Shown piece after piece: positions 34,124-43,101 of a stretch of DNA of 64,000 nt. Under the pieces are notes generated by a model. The model was not told the DNA's origin. It worked only from the letters and a program-made list of their open reading frames with translations, and did not search any database. How positions within the stretch are numbered: the stretch's first letter is position 1; each line of letters begins with the position of its first letter. This DNA comes from Nocardia terrae (GTDB lineage: Bacteria > Actinomycetota > Actinomycetes > Mycobacteriales > Mycobacteriaceae): positions 186,001-250,000 of the forward strand of contig NZ_WRPP01000006.1 of assembly GCF_009760405.1 (NCBI RefSeq). Reading direction: 5' to 3'. The position numbers and the translations under genes are program-made.

Positions 34124-35506
34124 TCAGATGAGGACGATGCCTTCGGCGACGCCGACACCGCGCAGATCGCGGTACCAGCGCTCGACCGGGTGTTCCTTGG
34201 TGAAGCCGTGTCCACCCAGCAGCTGCACGCCGTCCAGGCCGATCTGCATCCCCTTGTCGGTGGCCAGCTTCTTGGCCAGCGCCGCCTCGCGAGCGAACGA
34301 GAGGCCCTGCTCCGCGCGTGACGCACCCCGCAGGGTCACGAGACGAAGACCGTCCAGCTCGATCGCCATATTGGCGACCATGAACGCGACCGCCTGCCGG
34401 TGGGCGATCGGCTCACCGAATGCCTCGCGCTCCTTCACATACGGAATCACGTAGTCCAGCACGGCCTGGCCGGTACCGATGGCCAGCGAGGCCCAGCCCA
34501 GGCGAGCCAGCCGCACCGCGTCGGCGTACTCCTCGGCGCGCACCGCGCCCTCGGAGTCACCCAGCAGCGCGGTCGCCGGCACCGCGACATTGTTGAGCAG
34601 CAGGCGACCCAGGCCCGCGGCCCGCATACCCATGCTCGGATCCGCCTCGACCACAACACCTTCGGTGTCGGACTCGACGATGAAGAAGGTCGGGCGCCCA
34701 TCCAGCTCGGCGGCCACGATGAACAGCTCGGCGTCACCGGCGGCCGGAACCAGGGTCTTCACACCGTTGAGGCGGAAACCGCTCGGCGAGCGAGTCGCCT
34801 TGGTCTTCAACGCGAACGGATCGAACAGCGCCTGCGGCTCGGAGATGACGACCGACGCCTGCGGCACGTTCTCACCTGTGAAAGCGCCGAGGTAGGTCTG
34901 CTGCTGCGCGTCGGTACCCCACTGCGACAGCGCGACCGCGACACCGCTCGGCGCCAGGATCGGCAGCGCCAGGCCCATGTCACCGTGCGAAAGCGCCTCG
35001 GCGACCAGAGAATTGGTGACCGCGCCCCGCTCGGAGGCCGCGCCCTCGAGCTCCTCCGGGACATTGATCAGCGTGATGCCCAGCTCGGCGGCGCGCTCGA
35101 GCAGATCGCGCGGCGCCTTGGCGGCGTTGTCGGCCTCGTAGGCGGCCGGGCGCAGGATCTCCGCGGCGAACTCGCGCACCGTCTCGACGATCATCTGCTG
35201 CTCGTCGGTCGGGGTGAGGTCGAAGTAGTCCTTCTTGCGAGACTCGTTGGCGGGCAGCCGCTTCGGCGCGCCGCCCCCGGCGACCTTCTCGAAAACGCGG
35301 GTCGCGGCACCGAGGGAGCGGAATCCGGTCTTGGTGCCCTCGTAGGTGAGGCGCTCGATCGGCTTGCGCAGCTTGTACTTCTCGGCGAGTTCCGACCCCG
35401 TGATGGTCGTCATGACCCGCATCGCCGCGCCCATCCAGTCGCGTTTGACCGGGTTGAGGCCAACGGCGGACGTATCCCGCTTCGTTGCGGTGTCTCGAGT
35501 GCTCAT
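34124..35506 (-). CDS. Acyl-CoA dehydrogenase (FadE24-like)
   Basis: 460 residues. An N-terminal extension (to ~90) precedes the dehydrogenase core: FDLTPTDEQQMIVETVREFA, SHGDMGLALPILAPSGVA, NGVKTLVPAAGDAELFIVA, YVKEREAFGEPIAHRQAVAF, LLGGHGFTKEHPVERWYRD. First gene of a two-gene operon with the FadE23-like gene. Two tandem palindromes upstream indicate control by a TetR-type repressor. ATG at 35506 (MSTRDTATK) is chosen; the frame from 35551 starts inside the operator region. Confidence 0.88.
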   Translation of the reverse strand: MSTRDTATKRDTSAVGLNPVKRDWMGAAMRVMTTITGSELAEKYKLRKPIERLTYEGTKTGFRSLGAATRVFEKVAGGGAPKRLPANESRKKDYFDLTPTDEQQMIVETVREFAAEILRPAAYEADNAAKAPRDLLERAAELGITLINVPEELEGAASERGAVTNSLVAEALSHGDMGLALPILAPSGVAVALSQWGTDAQQQTYLGAFTGENVPQASVVISEPQALFDPFALKTKATRSPSGFRLNGVKTLVPAAGDAELFIVAAELDGRPTFFIVESDTEGVVVEADPSMGMRAAGLGRLLLNNVAVPATALLGDSEGAVRAEEYADAVRLARLGWASLAIGTGQAVLDYVIPYVKEREAFGEPIAHRQAVAFMVANMAIELDGLRLVTLRGASRAEQGLSFAREAALAKKLATDKGMQIGLDGVQLLGGHGFTKEHPVERWYRDLRGVGVAEGIVLI

Positions 35507-35551
35507 AATCACCAGTTTTCTATCGAGGAGGTGGGTGATCCTGCCCAGCAA

Positions 35552-35590
35552 TCTTACTCCTGAGTAAGACTATCTTACTTCAGAGTAAGA
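35552..35590. promoter_or_regulatory. Double operator upstream of the fadE pair
   Basis: Two 18-bp palindromes lie in tandem: TCTTACTC-CT-GAGTAAGA (35552-35569, perfect 8-bp arms) and TCTTACTT-CA-GAGTAAGA (35573-35590, one mismatch). Their centres are 21 bp apart, two helical turns, so two dimers would bind the same face of DNA. Located 46-84 bp before the fadE24-like start, facing a divergent secreted-protein gene. Typical of TetR-family lipid regulators; the regulator is not in the neighbourhood. Confidence 0.7.
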
Positions 35591-35745
35591 ACTGCCGTCG
35601 AGGGTTGTCGAATCGGCAGGTCAGCGCGGTGGTTCGAACTTACCGGCCGGTACCGCTCGGTTCTAGTGAAACAAACACGCTTCAGAAGCTCGCGGACTGG
35701 GCTAGGGTGCAGGCGCATAACCCGCTCCTGACGGAGGTTTTACAT

Positions 35746-36015
35746 ATGAAGATTGCTCTCGGAACCGTCGGTCTCGTCGCCGCCGGTCTCTTCCTCGCCG
35801 CCCCCGGCGCCAACGCCGAGGTCCCGCTGCAGCCGATCGACATCGGCGTCACCGGCTCCGGCGCGGGCCTGACCGGCTCGGGCGCCGGATCCAGCTCCGA
35901 CAACTGTGGCGGTGGACCGACCGCCGGCGTCTCCTTCGGCTCGGTCGGCGTCGGCTCCTCGGTCGGCGGCCCCTACCTCGACTTCGGCTCGGTCTGTGTG
36001 CCCCTGCTGGGCTGA
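35746..36015 (+). CDS. Small secreted glycine/serine-rich protein
   Basis: 89 residues. Signal peptide KIALGTVGLVAAGLFLAAPGANA, then a mature chain of ~65 residues rich in Gly and Ser (VTGSGAGLTGSGAGSSSDNCG, GVSFGSVGVGSSVGGPY) with two cysteines likely paired. The ATG at 35746 has GGAGG eight bases upstream. No family recognised; such short exported peptides are frequent in Nocardia. Confidence 0.75.
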   Translation: MKIALGTVGLVAAGLFLAAPGANAEVPLQPIDIGVTGSGAGLTGSGAGSSSDNCGGGPTAGVSFGSVGVGSSVGGPYLDFGSVCVPLLG

Positions 36016-36111
36016 CGCGAGCGCGTAGCAACGCGCCCGGCGCCGGGACCGCAGCCCGCGCCGGGTACCGAATCCGGGCACGGCCGCCCCGGAAATGCGA
36101 CCATTGGGGGA

Positions 36112-37581
36112 ATGGAACAGCGGCCGATCACTGCCACTGCCAGTGAAACCTTCTGGATCGCCGGGATTTTCGCGGGACTCATGACCGCGGTGTCCGGCCG
36201 GTACGGCTATCACCGTGACGAACTCTATTTCCTGGCCGCGGGCCGTCGACCGGACTGGGGATATCCCGATCAGCCGCCGCTGGTGCCGCTGCTGGCCCGA
36301 GCAATGTCGGAGATCGACGCGAATTCCGTGATGGTGCTGCGCATTCCGGCGACCCTCGCCGCGACCGTCGTGGTGATCTGCGCGGGCCTCGCCGCCCGCG
36401 AACTCGGCGGCGGACGCCTCGCCCGCACCATCGCCGCCGCGAGCGTCGCCTCGGCCGCCCTGGTCATGGGCGCGGGACACACCCTCAGCACCGCGGACAT
36501 CGATCTGGCCGTGTGGTCGGCGCTGGCGCTGCTCGTGCTGAAACTGCTGCGCCCGTCCTTCGACCCGCGCTGGTGGCTCGCGATCGGCGTGCTGGCCGGA
36601 ATCGGCGTGCAGAACAAGGCCCTGATCGTGGTTCCCATTGCCGCGCTGGCGCTCTCGCTGCTCGCGGTCGGACCGCGAGAAGTATTCGCCACCAGGTACT
36701 TTCCGATGGCCCTGGGCATTGCCGCGGTGATCAGCGCGCCCTATGTGGTCTGGCAGGCGCGCAACGGCTGGCCGCAATGGGCGGTGAGCCGGGCCATCGC
36801 GGGCGGTTCCTCCGGCAGCTCGAATTCGCGAATCGGGTTCGTGCTCCTGCAATTCGGACTGATCGGGGTGCTGCTGGTCCCGCTGTGGAGCTTCGGCCTG
36901 TGGTGGCTGTGGCGGCGGCCGCGCTACCGCGCCTTCGTCCTGGCCTACGCGGTGTTGTTCCTCGGCTACCTGGCCATGGTCGGCAAGGCCTACTACCTGG
37001 GCGAGATGTATCCGCTGTTGCTCGCGGCCGGTGCCGTCGGGGCGGAGCCATGGCTGACCGGGCATCGGATACGTGCCGCCGCACTGACGTTCGCCATCGC
37101 GTTCACCGCGGTCTTCTCCGCGCTGGTCTTCCTTCCGGTGCTCCCCGCATCGGCCCTGCGGGCCCCGTCGGCGATCCTCGCCATCAACAAAGAGGCGGGG
37201 GAGACCTACGGCTGGCCCGGATTCGTCGCCCAGATCGCCGACTTCCGTGCCCGCTCCGTACCCGACGCCGGCATCCTCACCGGCAACTACGGCGAGGCAG
37301 GGGCCATCGAACACTTCGGCGGCCCTTACGGATTGCCCACGCCGCACAGCGGCGACAACGCCTACTGGTGGTGGGGTCCGCCCTCCGGCACGAGCGCGGT
37401 GATCGTGCTGGGCATCAAGGCCGAGGAGGTATCCCGCTTCTGCGTCGATCCGGAACCCTTGGGCCGCATCGACAATGGCCACGACATCCACAACAACGAG
37501 CAAGGGCGCGCGGTCATCCTCTGCCGCACGCCCGAACACCCGTGGGCCGAGATGTGGCCCGCCATCAAGAGACTCGGCTGA
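36112..37581 (+). CDS. GT-C glycosyltransferase (family 39-like, ArnT/PMT type)
   Basis: 489 residues with about ten to twelve membrane helices. The first external loop has YGYHRDELYFLAAGRRPDWG, the conserved acidic pair region of the GT-C fold, and YPDQPPLVPLLAR follows. A C-terminal periplasmic domain (~380-489) ends the protein. These enzymes move a sugar from a polyprenyl-phosphate donor to lipid, polysaccharide or protein outside the membrane. Acceptor unknown. Transcribed alone, converging with hisN. Confidence 0.85.
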   Translation: MEQRPITATASETFWIAGIFAGLMTAVSGRYGYHRDELYFLAAGRRPDWGYPDQPPLVPLLARAMSEIDANSVMVLRIPATLAATVVVICAGLAARELGGGRLARTIAAASVASAALVMGAGHTLSTADIDLAVWSALALLVLKLLRPSFDPRWWLAIGVLAGIGVQNKALIVVPIAALALSLLAVGPREVFATRYFPMALGIAAVISAPYVVWQARNGWPQWAVSRAIAGGSSGSSNSRIGFVLLQFGLIGVLLVPLWSFGLWWLWRRPRYRAFVLAYAVLFLGYLAMVGKAYYLGEMYPLLLAAGAVGAEPWLTGHRIRAAALTFAIAFTAVFSALVFLPVLPASALRAPSAILAINKEAGETYGWPGFVAQIADFRARSVPDAGILTGNYGEAGAIEHFGGPYGLPTPHSGDNAYWWWGPPSGTSAVIVLGIKAEEVSRFCVDPEPLGRIDNGHDIHNNEQGRAVILCRTPEHPWAEMWPAIKRLG

Positions 37582-37605
37582 GACTCGAGCCCCACGGTAC
37601 CGATC

Positions 37606-38391
37606 TCAGGCTTGCAGCGCCGCCAGCACCTGATCCTGCAGGTGGCCGTTGGTCGCGACCGCGCTGCCGCCGTGCGGGCCCGGCCTGCCGTCCAGCGCGG
37701 TGAAGGTCCCGCCCGCCTCCCGGATGAGGATGTCGAGCGCGGCCATGTCCCACAGCGACAGTTCGGGTTCGGTGCAGATGTCCACCGCGCCCTCGGCGAG
37801 CAGGGCGTAGCCGAAGAAGTCGCCGTAGCCGCGCACCCGCCACACCTCGTCGGTGAGGGCGATGAGTTTGGCCCGGCGGCCGATCGCCCGCCAGCCCGAC
37901 AGGCTGGAGATGGCCAGGCTGGACGCGCCCAGCTCGGCCACCGCCGAGACCGAGATCGACCTGGGCTCGCCCCGCTCGAAGCTGCTCCACGCGCCCGAGC
38001 CGGACGCGGCCCACCAGCGCCGCGACAGCGCCGGCGCGCTCACCACGCCCACCACCGGCACGCCGTCCTCGAGCAGCGAGATGAGTGAGGCCCACACCGG
38101 TACGCCGCGCACGAAGTTCTTGGTGCCGTCGATCGGATCGATCACCCACTGGCGACCGCTGAATTCGACGTCGCCGCCGAACTCCTCGCCCAGCACCAGA
38201 TCGTCGGGCCGCTCAGTGCCGAGAACCTCCCGCACGGTCCGCTCGACCGCCAGATCCGCGTCCGACACCGGTGTCAGATCCGGCTTCGAATCGATCTTCA
38301 AATCGAGCGCACCGAACCGCTCACGGGTAATGGCGTCGGCCGCATCGGCCAGCTTCAACGCAAGTTCCAGATCAGCGGAAAGTCGGGTCAC
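37606..38391 (-). CDS. hisN: Histidinol-phosphatase (inositol monophosphatase family)
   Basis: 261 residues. Metal-binding motifs of the IMPase fold: GEEFGGD (Glu), WVIDPIDGTKNFVRGVPVWA (DPxDGT), and SLWDMAALDILIREAGG at the C-terminal end. Compared with true inositol phosphatases it matches the HisN branch of actinobacteria, which converts histidinol phosphate to histidinol. The hisN-fadE24-fadE23 neighbourhood matches the mycobacterial order. ATG at 38391. Confidence 0.88.
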   Translation of the reverse strand: MTRLSADLELALKLADAADAITRERFGALDLKIDSKPDLTPVSDADLAVERTVREVLGTERPDDLVLGEEFGGDVEFSGRQWVIDPIDGTKNFVRGVPVWASLISLLEDGVPVVGVVSAPALSRRWWAASGSGAWSSFERGEPRSISVSAVAELGASSLAISSLSGWRAIGRRAKLIALTDEVWRVRGYGDFFGYALLAEGAVDICTEPELSLWDMAALDILIREAGGTFTALDGRPGPHGGSAVATNGHLQDQVLAALQA

Positions 38392-38451
38392 GTCCCGTCA
38401 CGTTAGTCCAGTCCAGTTAACGCCGGGTGTCCTCCACCCGGTATCGCGAAA

Positions 38452-39045
38452 CTAGGCGGGAACGGCTTCCTTACGGGCGGCGGTGAGGGCGGTTGCCCAC
38501 CACTGGAGTTGGTCCAGCAGCAGGGTGGCGAGCTGTTCGAATTCGGTGGGGTCGACGAGTGTCCCGGACTGGTCGAACAGCTGGAAATAGCGCGGGAAGG
38601 AGACGTAGTCCTTGACCGTGTGGGCATTGAGTTCGTTGAAGATCGCACGCAGGCCCTCGATGGCGAGCAGGCCGCCGGACCTGCCGCTGTAGCCGACGAA
38701 ACCCACGGTCTTGCGGTCCCATTGGGTGAAGTGCCAGTCGATCGCGGTCTTCAGCGAGGCCGGGAAACTGCGGTTGATATCCGGTGTCACGACCACGAAC
38801 GCGTCAGCGGCGGCGAGCCTCTCGGCCAGCTCCTCGCCATTGCCCGGCCGCACCGGGTTCGGGTCCATCAGCGGCGACACCGCGGGCAGCGCATGCGGCA
38901 GGTCGTAATCCGCCAGGTCGATGAGATCGATATCGAACGCCCCGTGCGCCTTGGCCTGCTCGGCGAACCAGTTCGCCACCACGGGCCCGAACCGTCCCTC
39001 CCGGACGCTGCCGATGATCACCGCGAGACGCAGGTTGCTGCTCAT
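38452..39045 (-). CDS. NADPH-dependent FMN reductase
   Basis: 197 residues, flavodoxin-like: LRLAVIIGSVREGRFGPVVA (phosphate loop), DAFVVVTPDINRSFPASLKTAIDW (family PxYN-type loop), VGFVGYSGRSGGLLAIEGLR. It reduces FMN, quinones or azo compounds with NAD(P)H. ATG at 39045 is preceded by GGAGA. An XRE regulator gene is divergent from it 145 bp away and probably controls it. Confidence 0.9.
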   Translation of the reverse strand: MSSNLRLAVIIGSVREGRFGPVVANWFAEQAKAHGAFDIDLIDLADYDLPHALPAVSPLMDPNPVRPGNGEELAERLAAADAFVVVTPDINRSFPASLKTAIDWHFTQWDRKTVGFVGYSGRSGGLLAIEGLRAIFNELNAHTVKDYVSFPRYFQLFDQSGTLVDPTEFEQLATLLLDQLQWWATALTAARKEAVPA

Positions 39046-39189
39046 TGAAGGTCTCCTTCGAGATTCGCCGCGACCGGTCGGCCGCTCGAGATCAACTCTG
39101 CGATCCGGCGAGAGCGCTAGGGAGACCACGCTGAGGGTGGTAGTGGCAGGGACATGCTGAGCGCGAGACCCGTTGCTAGCGTTGATTTC

Positions 39190-40047
39190 GTGAGCGAGAA
39201 CGAACTGGGACTGTTCCTGCGGCTGCGCCGGGAGGCGGTCACACCCGCCGAGGTCGGCCTGCCGAGCGGAGCCCGCCGCCGCACGCCCGGCCTGCGCCGC
39301 TCCGAATTGGCCACGCTCGCAGGCGTTTCGGTGGAATACCTGACGCGCCTGGAGCAGGGCCGCGACCGGCATCCGTCCGCGCCGGTATTGATCGCGCTGG
39401 CCGACGCGCTGCGCCTGACCCCGGCACAGCGGGTGCACCTGCTCAACTTCGCCAAGGCCGGGGATCCGAAATACAACTGCCGCGGCGGGTCCGGCCCCAA
39501 CCGGCGTATCCGCCCGGCCGTGCAAGCCATGCTCGACCAGCTCGAACCCGCGCCCGCCGCGGTCATGAACCGGCTCAGCGAGATTCTCGCGGTGACCGAC
39601 GGCTACCGCGCCCTGTTCGGCCCGATCGGCCTGCTCGACGGCGGCCTACCCGGCAGCTACGCCCGATATGTCCTATCCGATCCGCGTGCCCGCGACGCCT
39701 ATCCCGACTGGGAACACAAGGCCGACAAGGTGGTCGCCACCCTCAAACAGGGCCCCGGCCGCGCCGACCCGCACGTCAACGCCCTGATGGACGAGCTCGC
39801 CGCCATCGTCGGCCCCGAATTCACCCGCCGCGCGGACACCCTGCCCGGCCTGCCCGACACCAACGGCGTCGGCCGCCTCACCCACCCCGAGGCCGGACCC
39901 CTGCGCCTGGCCTACGAAACCCTGAACCTCTCGGCCGACGACGACCAGTTCCTCATGGTCTACCTGCCCGCCGACGACGCCACCGCGCAGGCCCTGGACC
40001 GACTGGTCGGCCGTCGCCCGGGCGGCCTCCGCGCCGTCGCGGGTTGA
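39190..40047 (+). CDS. XRE/MmyB-type transcriptional regulator
   Basis: 285 residues. N-terminal HTH: LGLFLRLRREAVTPAEVGLP, then RTPGLRRSELATLAGVSVEYL and LEQGRDRHPSAPVLIALADAL, the classical actinobacterial MmyB-like family whose C-terminal half (~120-285, from LDQLEPAPAAVMN) may bind a small ligand. GTG at 39190 (VSENELGLF) is preferred to the ATG at 39154 because family members begin at that point. Divergent from the FMN reductase gene, its likely target. Confidence 0.88.
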   Translation: MSENELGLFLRLRREAVTPAEVGLPSGARRRTPGLRRSELATLAGVSVEYLTRLEQGRDRHPSAPVLIALADALRLTPAQRVHLLNFAKAGDPKYNCRGGSGPNRRIRPAVQAMLDQLEPAPAAVMNRLSEILAVTDGYRALFGPIGLLDGGLPGSYARYVLSDPRARDAYPDWEHKADKVVATLKQGPGRADPHVNALMDELAAIVGPEFTRRADTLPGLPDTNGVGRLTHPEAGPLRLAYETLNLSADDDQFLMVYLPADDATAQALDRLVGRRPGGLRAVAG

Positions 40048-40205
40048 TCGATCCCAACGCGACAACTGATTTCGTGCCGACCGGGGTAACTCACCGGGTA
40101 CGTCCAAAATCGGGTTGGCTCTCAACCGCCGGCACGGGTGCAGGAATGTCTACGGCACTCAGCTGTCCGCTAAAGGTTCGGGGAGGCGGTGTAGTTTTGA
40201 GCATC

Positions 40206-41327
40206 GTGCATCCTGACGTCTCCGCTGACTTGGCCGAACTCGACACGACTCTGAAGACCATCGAGTCCGTGCTCGACATCGACGAGCTGGCTCGCCGCAT
40301 CGACGAGCTGGAACATCAAGCGGCCGACCCGGAGCTGTGGAACAACCAAGAGCACGCTCAGGCCGTCACCAGTCAGCTCTCCCACGCGCAGAGCGAACTG
40401 CGCCGGGTGCGTGATCTCCGGCAGCGGCTCGAGGATCTGCCGGTGCTCTACGAGCTCGCCGAGGCCGAGGAGGGCGCGGATCGCACCGCGGCCCTCGCCG
40501 ACGCCGACGCCGAGCGGGCCGGCCTGCACGCCGATGTGGAGGCCATGGAGGTCCGGACGCTGCTCTCCGGCGAGTACGACAAGCGTGAGGCGCTGGTCAA
40601 TATTCGCTCCGGCGCGGGTGGCGTGGACGCCGCGGACTGGGCGCAGATGCTCATGCGCATGTATGTCCGCTGGGCCGAGGGCCACAAGTACCCGGTCGAG
40701 ATCTACGACACCTCCTACGCGGAGGAGGCGGGCATCAAGTCGGCGACCTTCGCGGTGAAGACGCCGTACGCGTACGGCACGCTCTCCGTCGAGATGGGTA
40801 CGCACCGACTGGTCCGTATCAGCCCGTTCGACAACCAGGGCCGCCGCCAGACCTCCTTCGCCGAGGTCGAGGTGCTGCCCGTGGTCGAGACCACCGACCA
40901 CATCGAGATTCCCGAGAACGAGGTGCGCGTCGACGTGTACCGGTCCTCGGGTCCCGGCGGCCAGTCCGTCAACACCACCGACTCCGCGGTCCGACTGACC
41001 CACATTCCGACCGGCATCGTCGTCACCTGTCAGAACGAGAAATCGCAGCTGCAGAACAAGATTTCGGCCATGCGCGTGCTGCAGGCCAAGCTGCTCGAGC
41101 GCAAGCGGCAGGAAGAGCGCGCCCAGATGGACGCCCTCAAGACCAACGAGGGCGCGTCCTGGGGCAACCAGATGCGCTCCTACGTCCTGCACCCGTACCA
41201 GATGGTCAAGGACCTGCGCACCGGCTACGAGGTCAACAACCCCTCCGCCGTGCTCGACGGTGACATCGACGCCTTCATCGAATCCGGCATCCGCTGGCGC
41301 ATGCGGGAGCAGACGACTCAGGGATAA
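40206..41327 (+). CDS. prfB: Peptide chain release factor 2
   Basis: 373 residues. Domain 2 has the stop-codon recognition tripeptide SPF (VRISPFDNQGRRQ), domain 3 the catalytic GGQ in SSGPGGQSVNTTDSA. It releases peptides at UGA and UAA. No programmed frameshift is needed: the frame is continuous. GTG at 40206 (VHPDVSADLAEL) is the likely start, perhaps leaderless; an in-frame TTG at 40197 with GGGGAGG nine bases before it is the alternative. First gene of the prfB-mscS-ftsEX block. Confidence 0.94.
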   Translation: MHPDVSADLAELDTTLKTIESVLDIDELARRIDELEHQAADPELWNNQEHAQAVTSQLSHAQSELRRVRDLRQRLEDLPVLYELAEAEEGADRTAALADADAERAGLHADVEAMEVRTLLSGEYDKREALVNIRSGAGGVDAADWAQMLMRMYVRWAEGHKYPVEIYDTSYAEEAGIKSATFAVKTPYAYGTLSVEMGTHRLVRISPFDNQGRRQTSFAEVEVLPVVETTDHIEIPENEVRVDVYRSSGPGGQSVNTTDSAVRLTHIPTGIVVTCQNEKSQLQNKISAMRVLQAKLLERKRQEERAQMDALKTNEGASWGNQMRSYVLHPYQMVKDLRTGYEVNNPSAVLDGDIDAFIESGIRWRMREQTTQG

Positions 41328-41330
41328 ACC

Positions 41331-42191
41331 ATGCATTCGATTCTCGCCGCTGGCTCGGGGGCCGATTTCGGGAACTGGCTACGGTCCAGCGGTCTCGAGA
41401 TCGTGCTGCTCGTCGTCGGGGCCATGTTGTTCAGCCGGGCCGCGACCTTCGTGCGCGACCGCATCACCCGCAAGATCGACGCCGGATTCCGCAGCAGTGA
41501 TTCGCTGGTGCGGAGCGAGGCCGCCAAGCATCGACATGCGTTGGCGCAGGTCATCACCTGGGTGGTGCTGTCGGTCGTCTACTTCCTGGTATCGCTGGAA
41601 GTCTTGCGGCGCTTGGGATTCGAGCTGGGCGGTCTGGTCGCGCCGGCCGCGGTGCTCGGTGCCGCACTGGGTTTCGGCGCACAACGCATAGTGCAGGACC
41701 TGCTCGCCGGATTCTTCCTGATTACCGAAAGACAGTACGGCTTCGGCGATGTCGTGCGGATCGCAGTCACTGGAAACTCGACCGAGGCCGAGGGTACGGT
41801 CGAGGACGTCACGTTGCGCATCACGACTCTGCGTAGCGCCGACGGCGAAGTGATAATCGTCCCGAACGGTCAGATCGTGAAAGTGACCAATCTGTCGAAG
41901 GATTGGGCGCGCGCCGCCATCGACGTGCCCGTACCCGCGACCGCCGACATCAACAAGGTCAACGAGATACTGCACGACGTGGGTGCCAAGGCCTTCGCCG
42001 ATCGCAAGCTGAAAGCCTTGCTCCTGGACGAGCCCAGCGTCATGGGTGTCGAAGATCTCACCGTCAACCAGATGAACATCAAGATGGTGGCAAGGACGCT
42101 ACCGGGCAAACAGTTCGAAGTCGGACGCGAGCTGCGGGTGCGGGTAGCCGCGGCTCTGCGCCGGGAGGGTCTCAGTGACGGTGCGAGTTAG
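41331..42191 (+). CDS. MscS-family mechanosensitive channel
   Basis: 286 residues. Three helices near the N-terminus; the pore helix LVAPAAVLGAALGFGAQRIVQDLLAGFFLI has the Gly/Ala pattern of MscS TM3, followed by the beta domain (GFGDVVRIAV, GTVEDVTLRITTLRSADGEV, IIVPNGQIVKVTN). It opens under membrane tension to release solutes. It starts 3 bp after prfB and its end overlaps the next small gene by 17 bp, so all belong to one operon. Confidence 0.9.
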   Translation: MHSILAAGSGADFGNWLRSSGLEIVLLVVGAMLFSRAATFVRDRITRKIDAGFRSSDSLVRSEAAKHRHALAQVITWVVLSVVYFLVSLEVLRRLGFELGGLVAPAAVLGAALGFGAQRIVQDLLAGFFLITERQYGFGDVVRIAVTGNSTEAEGTVEDVTLRITTLRSADGEVIIVPNGQIVKVTNLSKDWARAAIDVPVPATADINKVNEILHDVGAKAFADRKLKALLLDEPSVMGVEDLTVNQMNIKMVARTLPGKQFEVGRELRVRVAAALRREGLSDGAS

Positions 42192-42354
42192 AACACGTAA
42201 GTCCACGGCGATCCTGATGGCCGTGTGGGTTGGAACGTTCGTCCTCTACATCTTCGTCAAGCCCTCAGAACACGAGCCGAAGACCGCCCCTCCGATCGTG
42301 AACACAATGCTCAGCAACTATCTGCCAAACACTCCCGAGCACTCGGGCAAGTGA
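42175..42354 (+). CDS. 59-residue single-pass membrane protein between mscS and ftsE
   Basis: Starts with a GTG (VTVRVRTRKSTAILM) inside the mscS end, overlapping it by 17 bp, and stops at 42352-42354. A basic N-terminus is followed by one helix (AVWVGTFVLYIFV) and a Pro-rich tail (KPSEHEPKTAPP). At the same place in mycobacteria a Pro-rich membrane protein (Rv3103c position) is found, so this is probably its short counterpart. Missed by gene finders with a 60-codon cutoff. Confidence 0.72.
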   Translation: MTVRVRTRKSTAILMAVWVGTFVLYIFVKPSEHEPKTAPPIVNTMLSNYLPNTPEHSGK

Positions 42355-42411
42355 GTTGACCACCGCGCGGTGTAGTCAGCCGCGGCGTCGCCCTGGCTAC
42401 ACTGGCTCCCC

Positions 42412-43101
42412 GTGATAACCCTGCGCAACGTCACCAAGTCGTACCAGACCTCGACGCGGCCGGCGCTGGACAATGTCTCCGTTGATATCGGAAAAGGCGA
42501 GTTCGTCTTCGTTATCGGGCCTTCGGGCTCCGGAAAGTCCACGTTCATGCGGCTGCTGTTGAAGGATGAGAAGCCGACCACCGGTGAGGTGTGGGTCGCC
42601 GACTTCCGGGTCGACCGGCTGCCGGGGCGCAAGGTTCCCAAGCTGCGCCAGCGCATCGGCTGCGTCTTCCAGGACTTCCGGTTGCTGCAGCAGAAGACCG
42701 TCGAACAGAACGTGGCCTTCGCGCTGGAAGTGATTGGCAAATCACGAGCATTCATCAATCGCTCGGTGCCCGAGGCGCTCGACATGGTCGGGCTCGCGGG
42801 CAAGGCCGACCGCCTGCCCGGCGAACTCTCCGGCGGTGAACAGCAGCGGGTCGCGCTCGCTCGCGCCTTCGTCAACCGGCCGCTGGTACTGCTGGCCGAC
42901 GAACCGACCGGCAACCTCGACCCGGAGACCAGCGCAGACATCATGACTTTGCTCGAACGCATCAACCGCACCGGAACCACGGTGGTGATGGCCACCCACG
43001 ACAACACCATCGTCGACGCCATGCGCCGGCGCGTGGTCGAACTCGATCGCGGGCGCATCGTGCGCGACGACGAGATGGGCGTCTACGGGGTGGGCCGGTA
43101 A
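42412..43101 (+). CDS. ftsE: Cell-division ABC ATPase FtsE
   Basis: 229 residues, GTG start (MITLRNVTKSY). Walker A GPSGSGKST, Q-loop VFQDFRLL, ABC signature LSGGEQQRVALARAF, Walker B LLADEPTGNLD and the His switch ATHD are all intact. With FtsX it forms the FtsEX complex that activates peptidoglycan hydrolases at the septum. The stop overlaps the ftsX start by 1 bp (TAATG). Confidence 0.96.
   Translation: MITLRNVTKSYQTSTRPALDNVSVDIGKGEFVFVIGPSGSGKSTFMRLLLKDEKPTTGEVWVADFRVDRLPGRKVPKLRQRIGCVFQDFRLLQQKTVEQNVAFALEVIGKSRAFINRSVPEALDMVGLAGKADRLPGELSGGEQQRVALARAFVNRPLVLLADEPTGNLDPETSADIMTLLERINRTGTTVVMATHDNTIVDAMRRRVVELDRGRIVRDDEMGVYGVGR

Noticed and set aside
40206..40290. Programmed +1 frameshift in prfB
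   Set aside because: The frame is continuous from the start to GGQ; no internal in-frame UGA with a slippery site was found, as expected for actinobacteria.
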